From: Physella acuta
Lineage: Eukaryota > Mollusca > Gastropoda > Physidae
Assembly: GCF_028476545.1 (NCBI RefSeq)
Contig: NW_026733216.1
Span: forward strand, 179,501 to 243,500
Direction of reading: 5' to 3'
Length of the DNA: 64,000 nt
Position 1 is the first letter of the stretch. Each line of letters begins with the position of its first letter. The position numbers and the translations under genes are program-made. Positions 23,579 to 34,208 of the stretch are shown here, piece after piece. The notes beneath the pieces are model-generated. The model saw only the letters and a program-made list of their open reading frames with translations, searched no databases and was not told where the DNA came from.

Positions 23579-26500
23579 ATGCGTAAACTTCTGTTGTTTA
23601 TTCTCACTGCATCACAATTCTCATTCGAGTTGACTGCTAGTGACGGAACATTCCCAGGTCTCAATTCAGAATACATTGCCGTAGAGGGTGACATCAACAT
23701 AGGGGCCCTGTACAGCGTCACCGACTATTCTATTGAAGACGGTATCGTGAGGTGCTCCAAAAACCTCAGGCCGGAGGTGTGGATCATGGAGAACGTAGAG
23801 GCCACAGTGTTCGCGGTCAATCAAATCAACAGCGACCCGGCACTGCTCCCCAACGTGTCTTTAGGCGTTTACATCGTCGATTACTGCGCCACCGCTAACA
23901 CTGCCTTGGCCAAATCGTTATCGTTTCTACCCGTGGGGGAAAACCCGAGAGACGCAGTCATAAACACGGAGAGTACGAACCACTTTGATGTCGTAGGGGT
24001 GGTCGGTCTTTACAGCAGCGACGCGGCAAAGTTAGTCTCGTATCTCTACTCGGCCGCACAACTTCCTATCATCAGCTTCATGGCAACATCCGACTACCTC
24101 AGCACTAAAGACTTCCATTCGTATTTCTTAAGGGTGGTTCCGTCCGATATACACAGGGTCAATGCTATGCTGCAGTTTATTTCCAACAAGGGGTGGTCTT
24201 TCATCTCTGTAGTCTACAATGAAGGCGCGTATGGGGAAGGAGCGTTTTACGCGATCAGACAGAACGCGGAAAAGTTTGGAATTTGTTTGGCCGCGACACC
24301 GAAAATCGGCTCGAAAACTAACTTCGAGCGAGCGATAGAGGAACTGTTGCGGTATCGTAAAGCTAGGGTCGTTGTAAGCTTTTTGAGCGTTGACTTTGCT
24401 GTGAAACTACTGACCGCAGCTAAGAAGCTCTCCACGGCAGGGCACTTTATCTGGATAGGCAGCGAGGGTTTTGATGATGTGATCAGGGACAATGACCATC
24501 TGGTTGATCAGTGTCTTGGCTCGTTCTTATTTGTGTACGAATCCTTTGCTATTGAAGAATTTACGGAATATTTTGATCAGTTGTTGGTAAATTCAAGTAC
24601 CAATCCCTGGCTGACTCAGTATTTTGAGCTACTCGGGGAATGTTCGTTTAAGAGTGGAACTTGTGATGCATCGAAACAAGCTAAAGAATTCCCAACACAT
24701 AATCCCTCATACAGGATTTCTTTAGTCTTGGACAGTATTCTGACCTACGCAGACGCCATTCACCGCCTGTTAAAAAATCTGTGTCCTAACGCTTTGGGAA
24801 AAGCGGCTCGAAACTGTATTAAACGTGACGTTCTCCGTCAATATTTACTGAACGCATCTTTTGAAGGTCCTACTGGGCATATTCAATTCGATGAAGACGG
24901 AAATTTAAATGGCAAAATTGAAATTGTACAATTCGTTTCTCCAACAGAAGAAGATGGTGATAGTGCTATGGAAACTTTTAAAGGAGTAGTGGTCGCTATT
25001 TATGACATACTTTATAGTCAAGTCGATTACAGAGAAAATATCACATGGCAATATTTCAGCGGCAGCGCAGACGACACGGCATTAGCGGCGGATACCACGA
25101 ACCCACCACCAAACTCCGCCTGTAGCCGACCCTGTACCGCTGGAGAATACCCGGTGCCAAAAGAGATCATCTGTTGCTGGGATTGCCGCAAATGTCGCCA
25201 GAATGAAATCGTCGTCAACAACGGAACCCACTGCGAACCGTGCGCGACATTGTTCTGGCCTGACGAGGAATCGAACTTCACATCCTGCTCCCCCATCACT
25301 GCAACGTTCACGTCCTTCACGGACTTCAGCTCCCAAGTGCAGATATGTCTTGCTTGCTGTGGTCTAGTACTCCACGCTTTTATTGCCGTGTTCTTCGTTG
25401 TACACCACAAAGCCCGTATTATAAAAGCAAGCGGCAGGGAATTAATTGCCCTGCAATTGTTCGGAATTTTTATGGGATATGTGACTGTAATACTGTTCCA
25501 TGCTGAACCCACCATCCGCATTTGTCACGCTATTTATCTTATGTTCTGCCTTAGTTTCGCTTGGTTGTACGCCCCCCTCCTGGTAAAAACGATCAGGATC
25601 TATCGAATTTTTAAAATAAAATCCAAGGTGAAGAGAAGAATGTCATATGTCAGTCCAAAGTCACAGGTCCTACTGGCTATTACATTAGTTCTTTTGCAGG
25701 TGAGAATTGTGGATGTTTGATGAAGGATGTTGTATCACACTGTACTGTACAGTGTTGTGGTGGTTACATTGGTCCCCTAAGCTTAGTGTTTTCGTGGATT
25801 TGAGACTGTAATAGAATGTTGTTGTTCGGGGTGGCTGCCTATCGATGTTGTCGGTGTAAGTTGATGTAGGTTGATGATTAAAGTATGCCTCGTTCTCTTG
25901 TAGTGGTTATCCGTTGTAGGTGGTAAATGTCTGTCAATGGAGATAGTTTATTTGTAGACTTTGTAAGTAGTAAATGTCATTCTTGTAAATGGTAAATGTC
26001 TGACTTTGTAAGTAGTAAATGCCATTCTTGTAAATGATAAATGTCTGACTTTGTAAGTAGTAAATGCCATTCTTGTAAATGATAAATGTCTGACTTTGTA
26101 AGTAGTAAATGCCATTCTTGTAAATGATAAATGTCTGACTTTGTAAGTAGTAAATGGCATTCGTTGTAAATGGTAAATGTCTTAAACCGTATGTGGTAAA
26201 TGTGCTCTTGAATGTGGGAAAAGCCTGTCACATAAGGTGGTAAATATCTTTCACTGTGATACATGTTTAATATTGTAAGTTATAATTTAAATTTAAATGT
26301 GTAGAACAAATTGTTACAATTAAAGTAATTGAAATTATTTTTAATATTTGTATACACGGGTTGTTTGAGTAGTAGTTGTACTCATTCAAACCGAGAAAAC
26401 ATTTTACCTCTCGCTATGATGTGTAAAGCCACTATTTCGATCAAGGAGGTCCACGGATCAAATGAAGTAGAGTTTGTCTGTTTCTGTGACCGCGGCATAT

Positions 26501-27802
26501 GAAGTGATAGTGTGGTTCGCACTATACCCAGCTGCTTTTACTTTCTCTATGGTCTTGTACCCATCAGAGTTAAGTGGGCACAAGGACTACCTATAACGTG
26601 ATTTTTACTTTATGTGCACGATTTTTTAAAATTAATTTAACAACGTGAGTTTTGGGTTAAGCTATGTTAAGTTAAAACTGAGAAAAATAAGTATTACGGA
26701 TTATATATAAATTAGTTTGGCTATAGCTTTTAATTGTGCTTAATATAAAAAACCAAGAAACTTGCGCAATTTTGTGGCGATAAAAGTGCTTCTTAAATTA
26801 TAGAAAAGGTATGCAATATTTAATCTAGCGATCCACGCCTTTCTTTCTAGTTATTTAAATTACTCTTCGTTACTATTTACTATAAGAAAATAATTTATTC
26901 TCTACTTATTAGCACAAAATTTATTTATTATATCAAGCTTATTGTTAAAATGTTTTTATGCATTTTTTTTCAGTCTTTTAAATTACATTTTAATACAATA
27001 GAGTTGCATGACAAAAACAATTGCGCACCAAAAGAACACAAAGAATGTGCATAGAATAACATAGTAAATAGTACTTCATATAGAAAATTTTAATTCACTT
27101 TGTCGGTTAGAAGCGGTCGAAATTTCGCTCGCCAGTTCCATCCATGAAGACAAAAGTCGAAAGATAGAAGAAGCAAGCTAAATAATACCTTGTAAAAAAT
27201 CATGCAATTTTGTACATATATTTTTTAATTGTCCTTACACTGCTGCTAAGTAGGTCAGCAACCAGTTCTTCGGCTCAATAATACCTGCATGAGCCATATA
27301 ACTGGTTGGTGACCTACTTACCAGCCCTATACGAAAGCCAATTTTTTAAAAATGTCTACATTTTCCCCAGACTTTTATTTGTCTATGCGTCAACTTCTTG
27401 CAAAGTCCGACGCCAACTCTGAAACAGCCCGTGGCAACTGTAAAATTTGTGGAACTCTACTGCCACGTCCACATCGCTGGCATCGTCTCATTCCTGTCTT
27501 ACAACGTCATTCTCGTCTTCCTCTGCTCCATCTTCGCCTTCAAGACCCGATCGCTGCCGGAGAACTTCAGCGAGTCCAAGTTCATCTCCATGTGCGTCTT
27601 TACCACGCTGGTCATCTGGTTGTCGTTCATCTGCGCTTACGTCTCAATCAGCCAGGAACAGATGAAGGTCGTCCTGCTGTGTGTGGCGCTACTCCTCAAC
27701 CACACGGTGGCGCTGCTGTTTCTCTTCCTGCCCAAGATCTACGCCGCGGTGTACATTGAGCCTACAGCGTTACATAGACCGTCCATGTTTTTGCAGCACT
27801 GA
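23579..27802 (+). CDS. Class C GPCR (mGluR-like), receptor B, two exons
   Basis: Exon 1 is 23579-25699 (707 codons, donor CAG/GTGAGA, phase 0) and exon 2 is 27371-27802 (acceptor TTTTCCCCAG), giving 850 aa. Order: signal peptide (MRKLLLFILTASQFSFEL), Venus-flytrap domain, NCD3G domain (from about residue 512), TM1-3, TM4 split by the intron, TM5-7, and a short tail without a Homer or PDZ-type motif. The GSDG aspartate of mGluRs is Glu296; Thr of ATS, Asp of VPSD and Tyr of AYGE are kept. The third intracellular loop FKTRSLPENFSESKFIS closely follows the mGluR pattern. The paralogue A lies 1.9 kb upstream; the two share near-identical patches. The reading frame is also open for seven codons before the ATG, but ATG 23579 directly precedes the signal peptide. 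Poly(A) signal candidate at 28050. Confidence 0.9.
25930..26200. repeat. 45-bp minisatellite in receptor B intron
   Basis: About five copies of a unit with GACTTTGTAAGTAGTAAATG and CATTCTTGTAAATGATAAAT. It contains GTAAGT words, so it adds many donor-like sites to the intron. Confidence 0.9.
26440..26600 (-). repeat. SINE family 2, 3' part
   Basis: Reverse complement carries ACTCTGATGGGTAC, AAAGTAAAAGCAGCTGG and CTTCATATGCCGCGGTCACA, as in the copies at 3715 and 58253. The tRNA-like head is missing. Confidence 0.6.
26840..27205. repeat. Decayed composite repeat and dispersed repeat in receptor B intron
   Basis: 26840-27045 resembles the hairpin arm and GAGTTGCATGAC part of the composite repeat; 27100-27205 carries AAATTTCGCTCG and the following words of the 6571-6690 repeat. 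Confidence 0.45.
27241..27330. mobile_element. Hairpin MITE, second copy, next to the terminal exon
   Basis: Same palindromic ends as 17163-17256 (right end GACCTACTTACCAGCCCT); the left arm has lost its tip. It ends 40 bp before the exon at 27371, close to the likely branch-point zone. Confidence 0.7.
27371..27802 (+). CDS. Terminal exon TM4-TM7, possibly shared by receptors A and B
   Basis: Phase-0 exon of 143 codons plus TGA coding the second half of TM4, TM5, the third intracellular loop, TM6, TM7 (ending PKIYAAVY) and a tail of about 20 residues. It is the only such exon between receptor A and receptor C, and both A and B donors are in the matching phase. Confidence 0.85.
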   Translation, partial: TFICLCVNFLQSPTPTLKQPVATVKFVELYCHVHIAGIVSFLSYNVILVFLCSIFAFKTRSLPENFSESKFISMCVFTTLVIWLSFICAYVSISQEQMKVVLLCVALLLNHTVALLFLFLPKIYAAVYIEPTALHRPSMFLQH

Positions 27803-28049
27803 ACCCATTTCAGATCCTGATCAAAAAGGGGCCAAGACTACCAACGGCTTTTGCAACCCATTCAATACAGGCATGAAAAAATGTGACGAAGTGCTGCTGT
27901 TTGTGTACACGTATGTGCTTGTATATGTGTGCAGGTGTACGTGTGTCAGCGCGTGTTTGTGTGTGTGAATGTAACAGTATAAATATGTATGTGTGTATTG
28001 GAATGCATAAAGAGTCACCGGCGTCATATCGCTACCGTGAGTTAAGCTA

Positions 28050-28055
28050 AATAAA
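28050..28055 (+). terminator. Candidate poly(A) signal of receptor B
   Basis: AATAAA about 250 bp after the stop codon. More AT-rich candidates follow near 28265. Confidence 0.4.
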
Positions 28056-28739
28056 GTCTTCACTTGTCCACTTAACTTCCCACGTAATTCAACTATTACG
28101 TCGTGTAAAAGGTAATAACGAAACCTACAAGTATTTATATTAGCGAACTGTATTTCAGAACAATTTCCGGACTGAATCTAAAATATGTGGTGCCAAATAC
28201 GTTCATGGCAAACATTGTCTGAGGATTTTTCGGTTTGTTTGCTTGTTGATTAAATTTTGTGTGAAAATAAAATTGATATTTTTTATAAATAAATTTGAAG
28301 TGTCTTTTATCGGTAATTAATTTTTGAGTTAATAAAACTTAGCTTTTATTTCAATTGTTCGTCTAACGAACTGTTTTGTTAGAATTATTTGAGACGTTAT
28401 TTCTCGTTTTTTGTTTTATTTATTTTGTTGTTTCTAAATACTTGATATTCTATCGGGGTCGAAGTATATTTGCACACACTTTTACCTGGGTCGATATTTC
28501 TGTCACTGTGTGTAGATATGTTTCTGGACAAACCTTTGTAAATTTGTTTAATTTTTGGTTGAATTTTACACCGTGTTATTTACACGCTGTGTCTGTTAAC
28601 ATGAGTATAAATTTTGAATACTAGAACAAACAAAAAACACACCCAAGTGTTGTCTATAAATTACGTCATATATTTTACCCCCAATCAACACCCTTCTCGT
28701 CTTCAGACTTTCTTATTCCTTTTAAGAAAACGTCAAGTA

Positions 28740-28800
28740 CCGAACACGACGACGTTATCTCCTACCCCCCCCCCCCTACCCCCCCCCCACCCCTACCCTT
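28740..28800. repeat. C tracts
   Basis: Runs of 8-10 C broken by TA or A. Apart from this, I see nothing gene-like between 28060 and 28980. Confidence 0.5.
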
Positions 28801-28984
28801 TTCTATTAAAAATTGTAAGATGTAGATTCATTCATACAAAGCTAGAAAATAATTCTTTAGATAGGAAAACATTTTATTCACTGAATCTCTAACAAACTTC
28901 AAATTAACAAGGGGAGCAACATAAGAAACATATATTAAATTAAATTTAGAATTTGTTACCTCCCTTAATTTGATAAACCAAATT

Positions 28985-29645
28985 AGTAGTGTGTACTAAG
29001 AGTGAGAAATGTGTACACTAGAGTATGTGTATACACAATGTGTGTGAAACGCGTGTGTACTAGGAGTGAGTATCTATAGTATGTCAGAACTTTGAGTGTG
29101 TGTGTGCGTGCGTGCGTGCGTTGGCGTGTGTTTGTGTGTGTGTGTGTAGACAATGTGTGCCAAACGCATGTGTACTAGGAGTGAGTATTTAGAGAATGAC
29201 AGAACTTTGAGTATGAATGTATGTGTGTAGACACTGTTTGCACATGCGTGGGACAATGTGTGTACTAGTAGTGCGTATGTAGATAATGTGTGTGTAGACG
29301 ATGTGTTACACAGAGACTTACTCGTATTAGCTTTCTTTAACTACAGTTAAACATATGTTTGTTTTAGCAGTTTACAATACGTTTTAGCGACAAAGCTATA
29401 TCCTTTATAGATTAAGAAAGCATTTATTTCTTCTCATTTTGAGAGCATTTAAAAACTGGTTAATACACATGTGTGTCACGCACATTGTCTACACACTCTG
29501 CAAGTATACACACTGTGTAATTGTGTATACACACACACCACCCAGTACACACATTGCTCCATTCCTAATAAACGCATTGTGTACACACCTAGTACACACA
29601 TACACACTCCAGCACACACGTGTGTCACATATATTGTCTACATAA
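28985..29645. repeat. TG-rich and CA-rich clusters in inverted order
   Basis: 28985-29310 repeats GTGTACTAGGAGTGAGTAT and AGACAATGTGTG; 29463-29645 holds their reverse complements (CACATTGTCTAC, CCTAGTACACAC). About 150 bp separate them, so they could form a long imperfect foldback. Confidence 0.7.
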
Positions 29646-29804
29646 CCAACGTTTACAATTGTAAACAAGAACAATTTCAATAACCGCTACTATAACAAAT
29701 AATGACCTAGAATTAAAAATTAATTACCTTTATTAATGAAAACATTATAGGGTGTATCCTACTGAATTTCTCAAAACTATCGTAAATCTCATTCCTACAC
29801 AACT

Positions 29805-30668
29805 TTATTACGAAAGTCTATATGGGTAATTGAACTTTATTACGAAAGTTTATATGGGTAATTGAACTTTATTACGAAAGTTTATATGGCTAATTGAACT
29901 TTATTACGAAAGTTTATATGGGTAATTGAACTTTATTACGAAAGTTTATATGGGTAATTGAACTTTATTACGAAAGTTTATATGGGTAATTGAACTTTAT
30001 TACGAAAGTTTATATGGGTAATTGAACTTTATTACGAAAGTTTATATGGGTAATTGAAGTTTATTACGAAAGTTTATATGGCTAATTGAACTTTATTACG
30101 AAAGTTTATATGGCTAATTGAACTTTATTACGAAAGTTTATATGGGTAATTGAACTTTATTACGAAAGTTTATATGGGTAATTGAACTTTATTACGAAAG
30201 TTTATATGGGTAATTGAATTTTATTACGAAAGTTTATATGGGTAATTGAACTTTATTACGAAAGTTTATATGGGTAATTGAACTTTATTACGAAAGTTTA
30301 TATGGGTAATTGAACTTTATTACGAAAGTTCATATGGGTAATTGAACTTTATTACGAAAGTTTATATGGGTAATTGAACTTTATTACGAAAGTTTATTCG
30401 GGTAATTGAACTTTATTACGAAAGTTTATATGGGTAATTGAACTTTATTACGAAAGTTTATATGGGTAATTGAACTTTATTACGAAAGTTTATATGGGTA
30501 ATTGAACTTTATTACGAAAGTTTATATGGGTAATTGAACTTTATTACGGTAGTTTATATGGGTAATTGAACTTTATTACGAAAGTTTATATGGGTAATTG
30601 AACTTTATTACGAAAGTTTATATGGGTAATTGAACTTTATTACGAAAGTTTATATGGGTAATTGAACT
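29805..30668. repeat. 32-bp minisatellite, about 27 copies
   Basis: Unit TGGGTAATTGAACTTTATTA plus CGAAAGTTTATA, nearly identical throughout, with a few point variants (for example GGCTAATT). High identity suggests recent homogenisation. Confidence 0.95.
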
Positions 30669-30890
30669 CGTGTTTAGACAACCGCCCACATAGGAGAGAT
30701 AACTCCAAACTCCGACAGGAATTGTGCCACTCATGATTATCGACTTCCTTTTCCTTTCGGTAGCTTCTGCACCGGATAATGGTACCAACGGAAAAGCTAA
30801 GCACTTCTCCCGACTATACGGGCAAAGGTCAAGAGTGGGGTCATGGCACTTGGGCAATCCACGATCTCTTCATGTGATATTCTGATACCC
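30669..30890. repeat. Possible SINE body at the end of the minisatellite
   Basis: Contains AGGAGAGATAACTCCAAA, close to GGAGAGACAACTCCAAAA in the dimeric SINE at 33797, and no tRNA-like head. Tentative. Confidence 0.3.
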
Positions 30891-31060
30891 TATAAAAGAT
30901 TTTATTTTTCTGAGTACATACATTGTGTCCCAAGGCAAAAAGTAACCATTTTTATGGTTCTATACAAATGACATGATCTAAGACAAAATATCTCAGAAAT
31001 AATTATCTCATCAATAACCTCAGTAAATTTTTATGCCAGTAATGAATGAAACGTCGTATC

Positions 31061-31233
31061 CTGTCCCCCCCCCCCCCCAAGAAAGTCTACCGCCCCCCTC
31101 CCCCCCCTCCCCCGAACGACATGGAATTTATATAGTAAACATATACTTTACTTGTGTCGCCCCTCCACCCGGAGAATGTTGACCGCCTCCCCCAGAAAAT
31201 ATTAAGTGCCCCCCCCCCCTGTAAGAAACACTG
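31061..31233 (-). mobile_element. Poly-G/poly-C MITE copy
   Basis: C runs separated by AAGAAAGTCTACCGCC, a TTTATATAGTAAACATATAC core and AATATTAAGTGCC; ends GTAAGAAACACTG at 31233. It abuts the duplicated site of the hAT element that follows. Confidence 0.6.
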
Positions 31234-31241
31234 TTCTAGAC

Positions 31242-32558
31242 CAGGGGTCTCCAAACTACGGTCCGCGGGCCGCATGCGGCCCGCGAGGTCATTTTATCCG
31301 GCCCGCGACAATCTTTTTGTCCACTGAATAAATGTTTGTTGGAGGTGGCTGAGGAATTTTACACAGAAAATTCAAAACAATTTGAAATGTAGCTTTGTGT
31401 GCAAATACAATTACTCGCCGTGTTGCAGACATTGATGAAAACATTGCGACTCAAATAGCGAAAAATTCAAGCAAGTTTCGCCATTTTTCAATTGCATGGA
31501 TGAGTCAACTTCTTGTGTTCATTAGGGGTGGGGATGAAGACATGAACATAACACAAGAGCTGGCTTCCCTACATAGAATGTATGTCACTGTTATCGAAGA
31601 GGATATCTAACCATAGATAGTTCAGAGACAATGACAAAATCGCAAGATTTACCATATTTCACATCAGTAAGATTGCTAATTTTGCGAGAAAATTCTGAGC
31701 GGAGTATCCAAGAAAAGAAATAGGTGACTTCCTGATAGTAAAGGCAAGTCACAGCCATTATTGTCTGATGAAGAGTGCGTATAGAAATTGGCCTCTGCTG
31801 CAGACATAACTAGCAATTAAAATTTTCTGAAACTAAAACGGCAAGAAAGTGAAATCTAGTTTCTGATCTATACACCCACCTAAAGGCCTTTAGATACAAA
31901 CTTGTCATGTTTTTGGAACAAGTACAGGCCAACAACTTGACTCACTCTCAGTAGTGCAAGGTCTTTAGGCTGAAGCGACCACTGAGTTCCCCACGTCATT
32001 TACATACGAGATAGATAAAGACCTCCAGCTGCAGTTTCAGTAGCGGTTTTCTGACTTGGATTCAAAGGCAGAAGAAGTGAGAATGTTTCAAAGCCAATTT
32101 GAAGCAAATGTGGCCAGTTGCAAAGATGAACTGCAGCTGGAGGTCATTGAATTGCAAGAAAATGACTTCCTTAGAGACACGTTCAAAGAAGGGCGGATGG
32201 GTTTTCATACGTTTTTGCACAAGGAAGACTTTCCTAATATTAAAAATTTTGCATCTAAGTACCTTTCAAATTTTCGAACAACATACCTGTGTGAACAAAC
32301 ATTTTCAAGAATGAAAGACGTGAAGAACAATTTAAGAATAAACGTGGACCTCGGGTGGGGGGGGGGGGGGGGTGACAATTGAAATTTGTATATATTTCTA
32401 TATAAATTATATTTCGTTGGGGGGGGGAGGGGCGGTAAACTTTCTTCGGGGGGGGGGGGGGGCACGACCTTGACGAGATGCCTTAAAGAAACTCTGGCCC
32501 CTTAGCTGATGTTTAATAGTTAATGCGGCCCTCGGGCTGAAAAGTTTGGAGACCCCTG
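31242..32558 (+). mobile_element. Decayed hAT transposon, 1317 bp
   Basis: Terminal inverted repeats CAGGGGTCTCCAAACT, 16 of 16 bp at both ends, with perfect 8-bp duplications TTCTAGAC (31234-31241 and 32559-32566). That duplication fits the nTCTAGAn preference of Charlie/Buster-type hATs. Inside, two stretches still translate as transposase: 31395-31610 (VADIDENIATQI ... FIRGGDEDMNITQELASL), like GTF2IRD2/Charlie-type transposases, and 32056-32350 (LQLEVIELQENDFLRDTF ... CEQTFSRMK), the hATC dimerisation region. Much of the middle is missing or scrambled, so it is not active. A poly-G MITE remnant lies near its right end. Confidence 0.9.
32345..32505 (+). mobile_element. Poly-G MITE remnant inside the hAT transposon
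   Basis: G runs around TATATTTCTATATAAATT and GGCGGTAAACTTTCTT, ending AAAGAAACTCTGG; matches the intact copy at 44754-44982 in the same orientation. Shows one element nested in another. Confidence 0.55.
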
Positions 32559-32997
32559 TTCTAGACTGTTCTAGACTGACGTGACCGTGTGGTTTGTCAC
32601 GTGATCTTCAAAGAAACCCCGTCTTAGACCGGCTGGAGTTAAGTGCATGTGACGTCACTCGACAGGAAGACAGAGCAAACATCTGAAGCACGGCGTTCTA
32701 TTTTTAGTCTAGTTTATACGTCATCAGATTCTCAGTCACCTTGACCTTAGCTTTAGACACAGTGGTATATTACGGTTGAGAATTTTTTATATTATTTAAC
32801 TCGCTATACTTATATCAACCAAATACAAATCGACAGTTTACAATATTAATTTAAAACCACTGTTAACAATCGTATCTTGACGGAACTTAAATATAATTTT
32901 TAACTCTTACGCGTGTCTTCTATACAGCGTAAACCATACATCCAAATGTCTTTATAAAAAAATCAGTCAACGATTTCTCTCTTGCCGCAATAAATTA

Positions 32998-33075
32998 AAT
33001 TATGTGCATACACAAAGTTATGTGCATACACAGAATTATGTGCATACACAAAATTATGTGCATACACACATGTAT
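32998..33075. repeat. 17-bp tandem repeat, about four copies
   Basis: Unit TTATGTGCATACACAAA with small changes. Confidence 0.85.
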
Positions 33076-33387
33076 GCAGTATATTAAACAGTGTATTATA
33101 CGACTCAGTCTTTATTAGGACTATATTATTTATCTATGGCATTAAAAAAGTACTTGATATTTACATTCCTGTTTCTTCAACAATGCGTGCCTCCAATCCC
33201 TCTTTATATTTACCATGTATATTATAGAGAGATGCAGTAATTTACTGTATTGCCTAATGACGTGACACGTCACCTAATTGATGTTTGCTCATCAGCTGAT
33301 TCAAATGACGTCATTCTGCTCGTGTTGTGTGAGTGCAATAAAAGCTTGAATTCTAGCGGAGCAACTGTGTACGTAAACATTTTAACT

Positions 33388-33485
33388 GTGTGGAGCAATG
33401 TAGAGCAATGTGGAGCAGTTTGGGGCATTGTGGAGCATTGTGGGGCGATGTGGAGCATTGTGGGGCGATGTGGAGCATTGTGCAT
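33388..33485. repeat. Short GT-rich tandem repeat
   Basis: Units GTGGAGCAATGTGGAGCATT and GTGGGGCGAT repeat about eight times with variation. Confidence 0.7.
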
Positions 33486-33796
33486 TAAACATTTTAGCAC
33501 TCTGTACACAAAGTACAGTTCTGTTGGCATGTTAACTATTCATCAGTCCACTATGTTAACACACTTTTGTTAACTTTCACTTCAGCCCATTACATTAGAT
33601 CATGTGTTGGAATGTTAACTTTCCCCCTCAGTCCATTACATTAACACACGATTATTAACTTACTCTATTTGACCCGTGTATGTTTAGGTTGAAACACGCG
33701 TAGGCTTATGTTTAAAATAACACAGCTATATTTATTGTGAGCCAGATTACATCCAGCAGTGTAGTGTCTAATCAATGTGAATTATAGTATTTCAAC

Positions 33797-34208
33797 GGTC
33801 GGCGTGGTCGAGTCGGTAAAGCTCATGGTTGCTAAACCGAAAAGTCTCGAGTTCGAATCCTCGGGCAGATGAGGCTCGTTAGTTGAGGACAGCCACTCTT
33901 CTAGGAGAGACAACTCCAAAATCAAAACAACTACTGCCTTGTAGTTTGTTCTTGGTTGGACAAAGGCTATGGAAGCTAATCCAAAAAGAAAAGCAGGCTG
34001 AAATAAGAGTCAATGTCCTCAATGGCGCATAACCAGTTGACACGTAATCCTTAATTGTGATGGAAGCATGATCGAGTCGGCAAAGCTCATGGTTGATAAA
34101 TTCGAAAAACAAAAAAAAAAGTCTCGAGTTCAAAACCTCTGGCAGATAAGGCTCGATCCCTCCCAACACTAAGAATTAAGAACGAAGAAGGAGAACAAGA
34201 ACAAGAAA
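33797..34208 (+). repeat. Dimeric tRNA-derived SINE (family 1), best copy
   Basis: The first head has A-box GTGGTCGAGTCGGTAAAG and B-box GAGTTCGAATCC; a second, weaker head starts near 34060 with ATGATCGAGTCGGCAAAG and GAGTTCAAAACC. The linker holds GGAGAGACAACTCC, and the tail is GAAGAAGGAGAACAAGAAC. The reverse-strand copy at 5828-6201 has the same two-head layout, so the dimer is a family feature. Confidence 0.8.

Noticed and set aside
28376-28624. Hydrophobic 82-codon frame
   Set aside because: AT-rich codons give Phe/Leu/Ile by chance; no homology, no splice or start context.
33797-33870. Possible true tRNA gene
   Set aside because: A- and B-boxes are present, but no full cloverleaf can be drawn and the same unit recurs in reverse with a body and tail, so it is a SINE.
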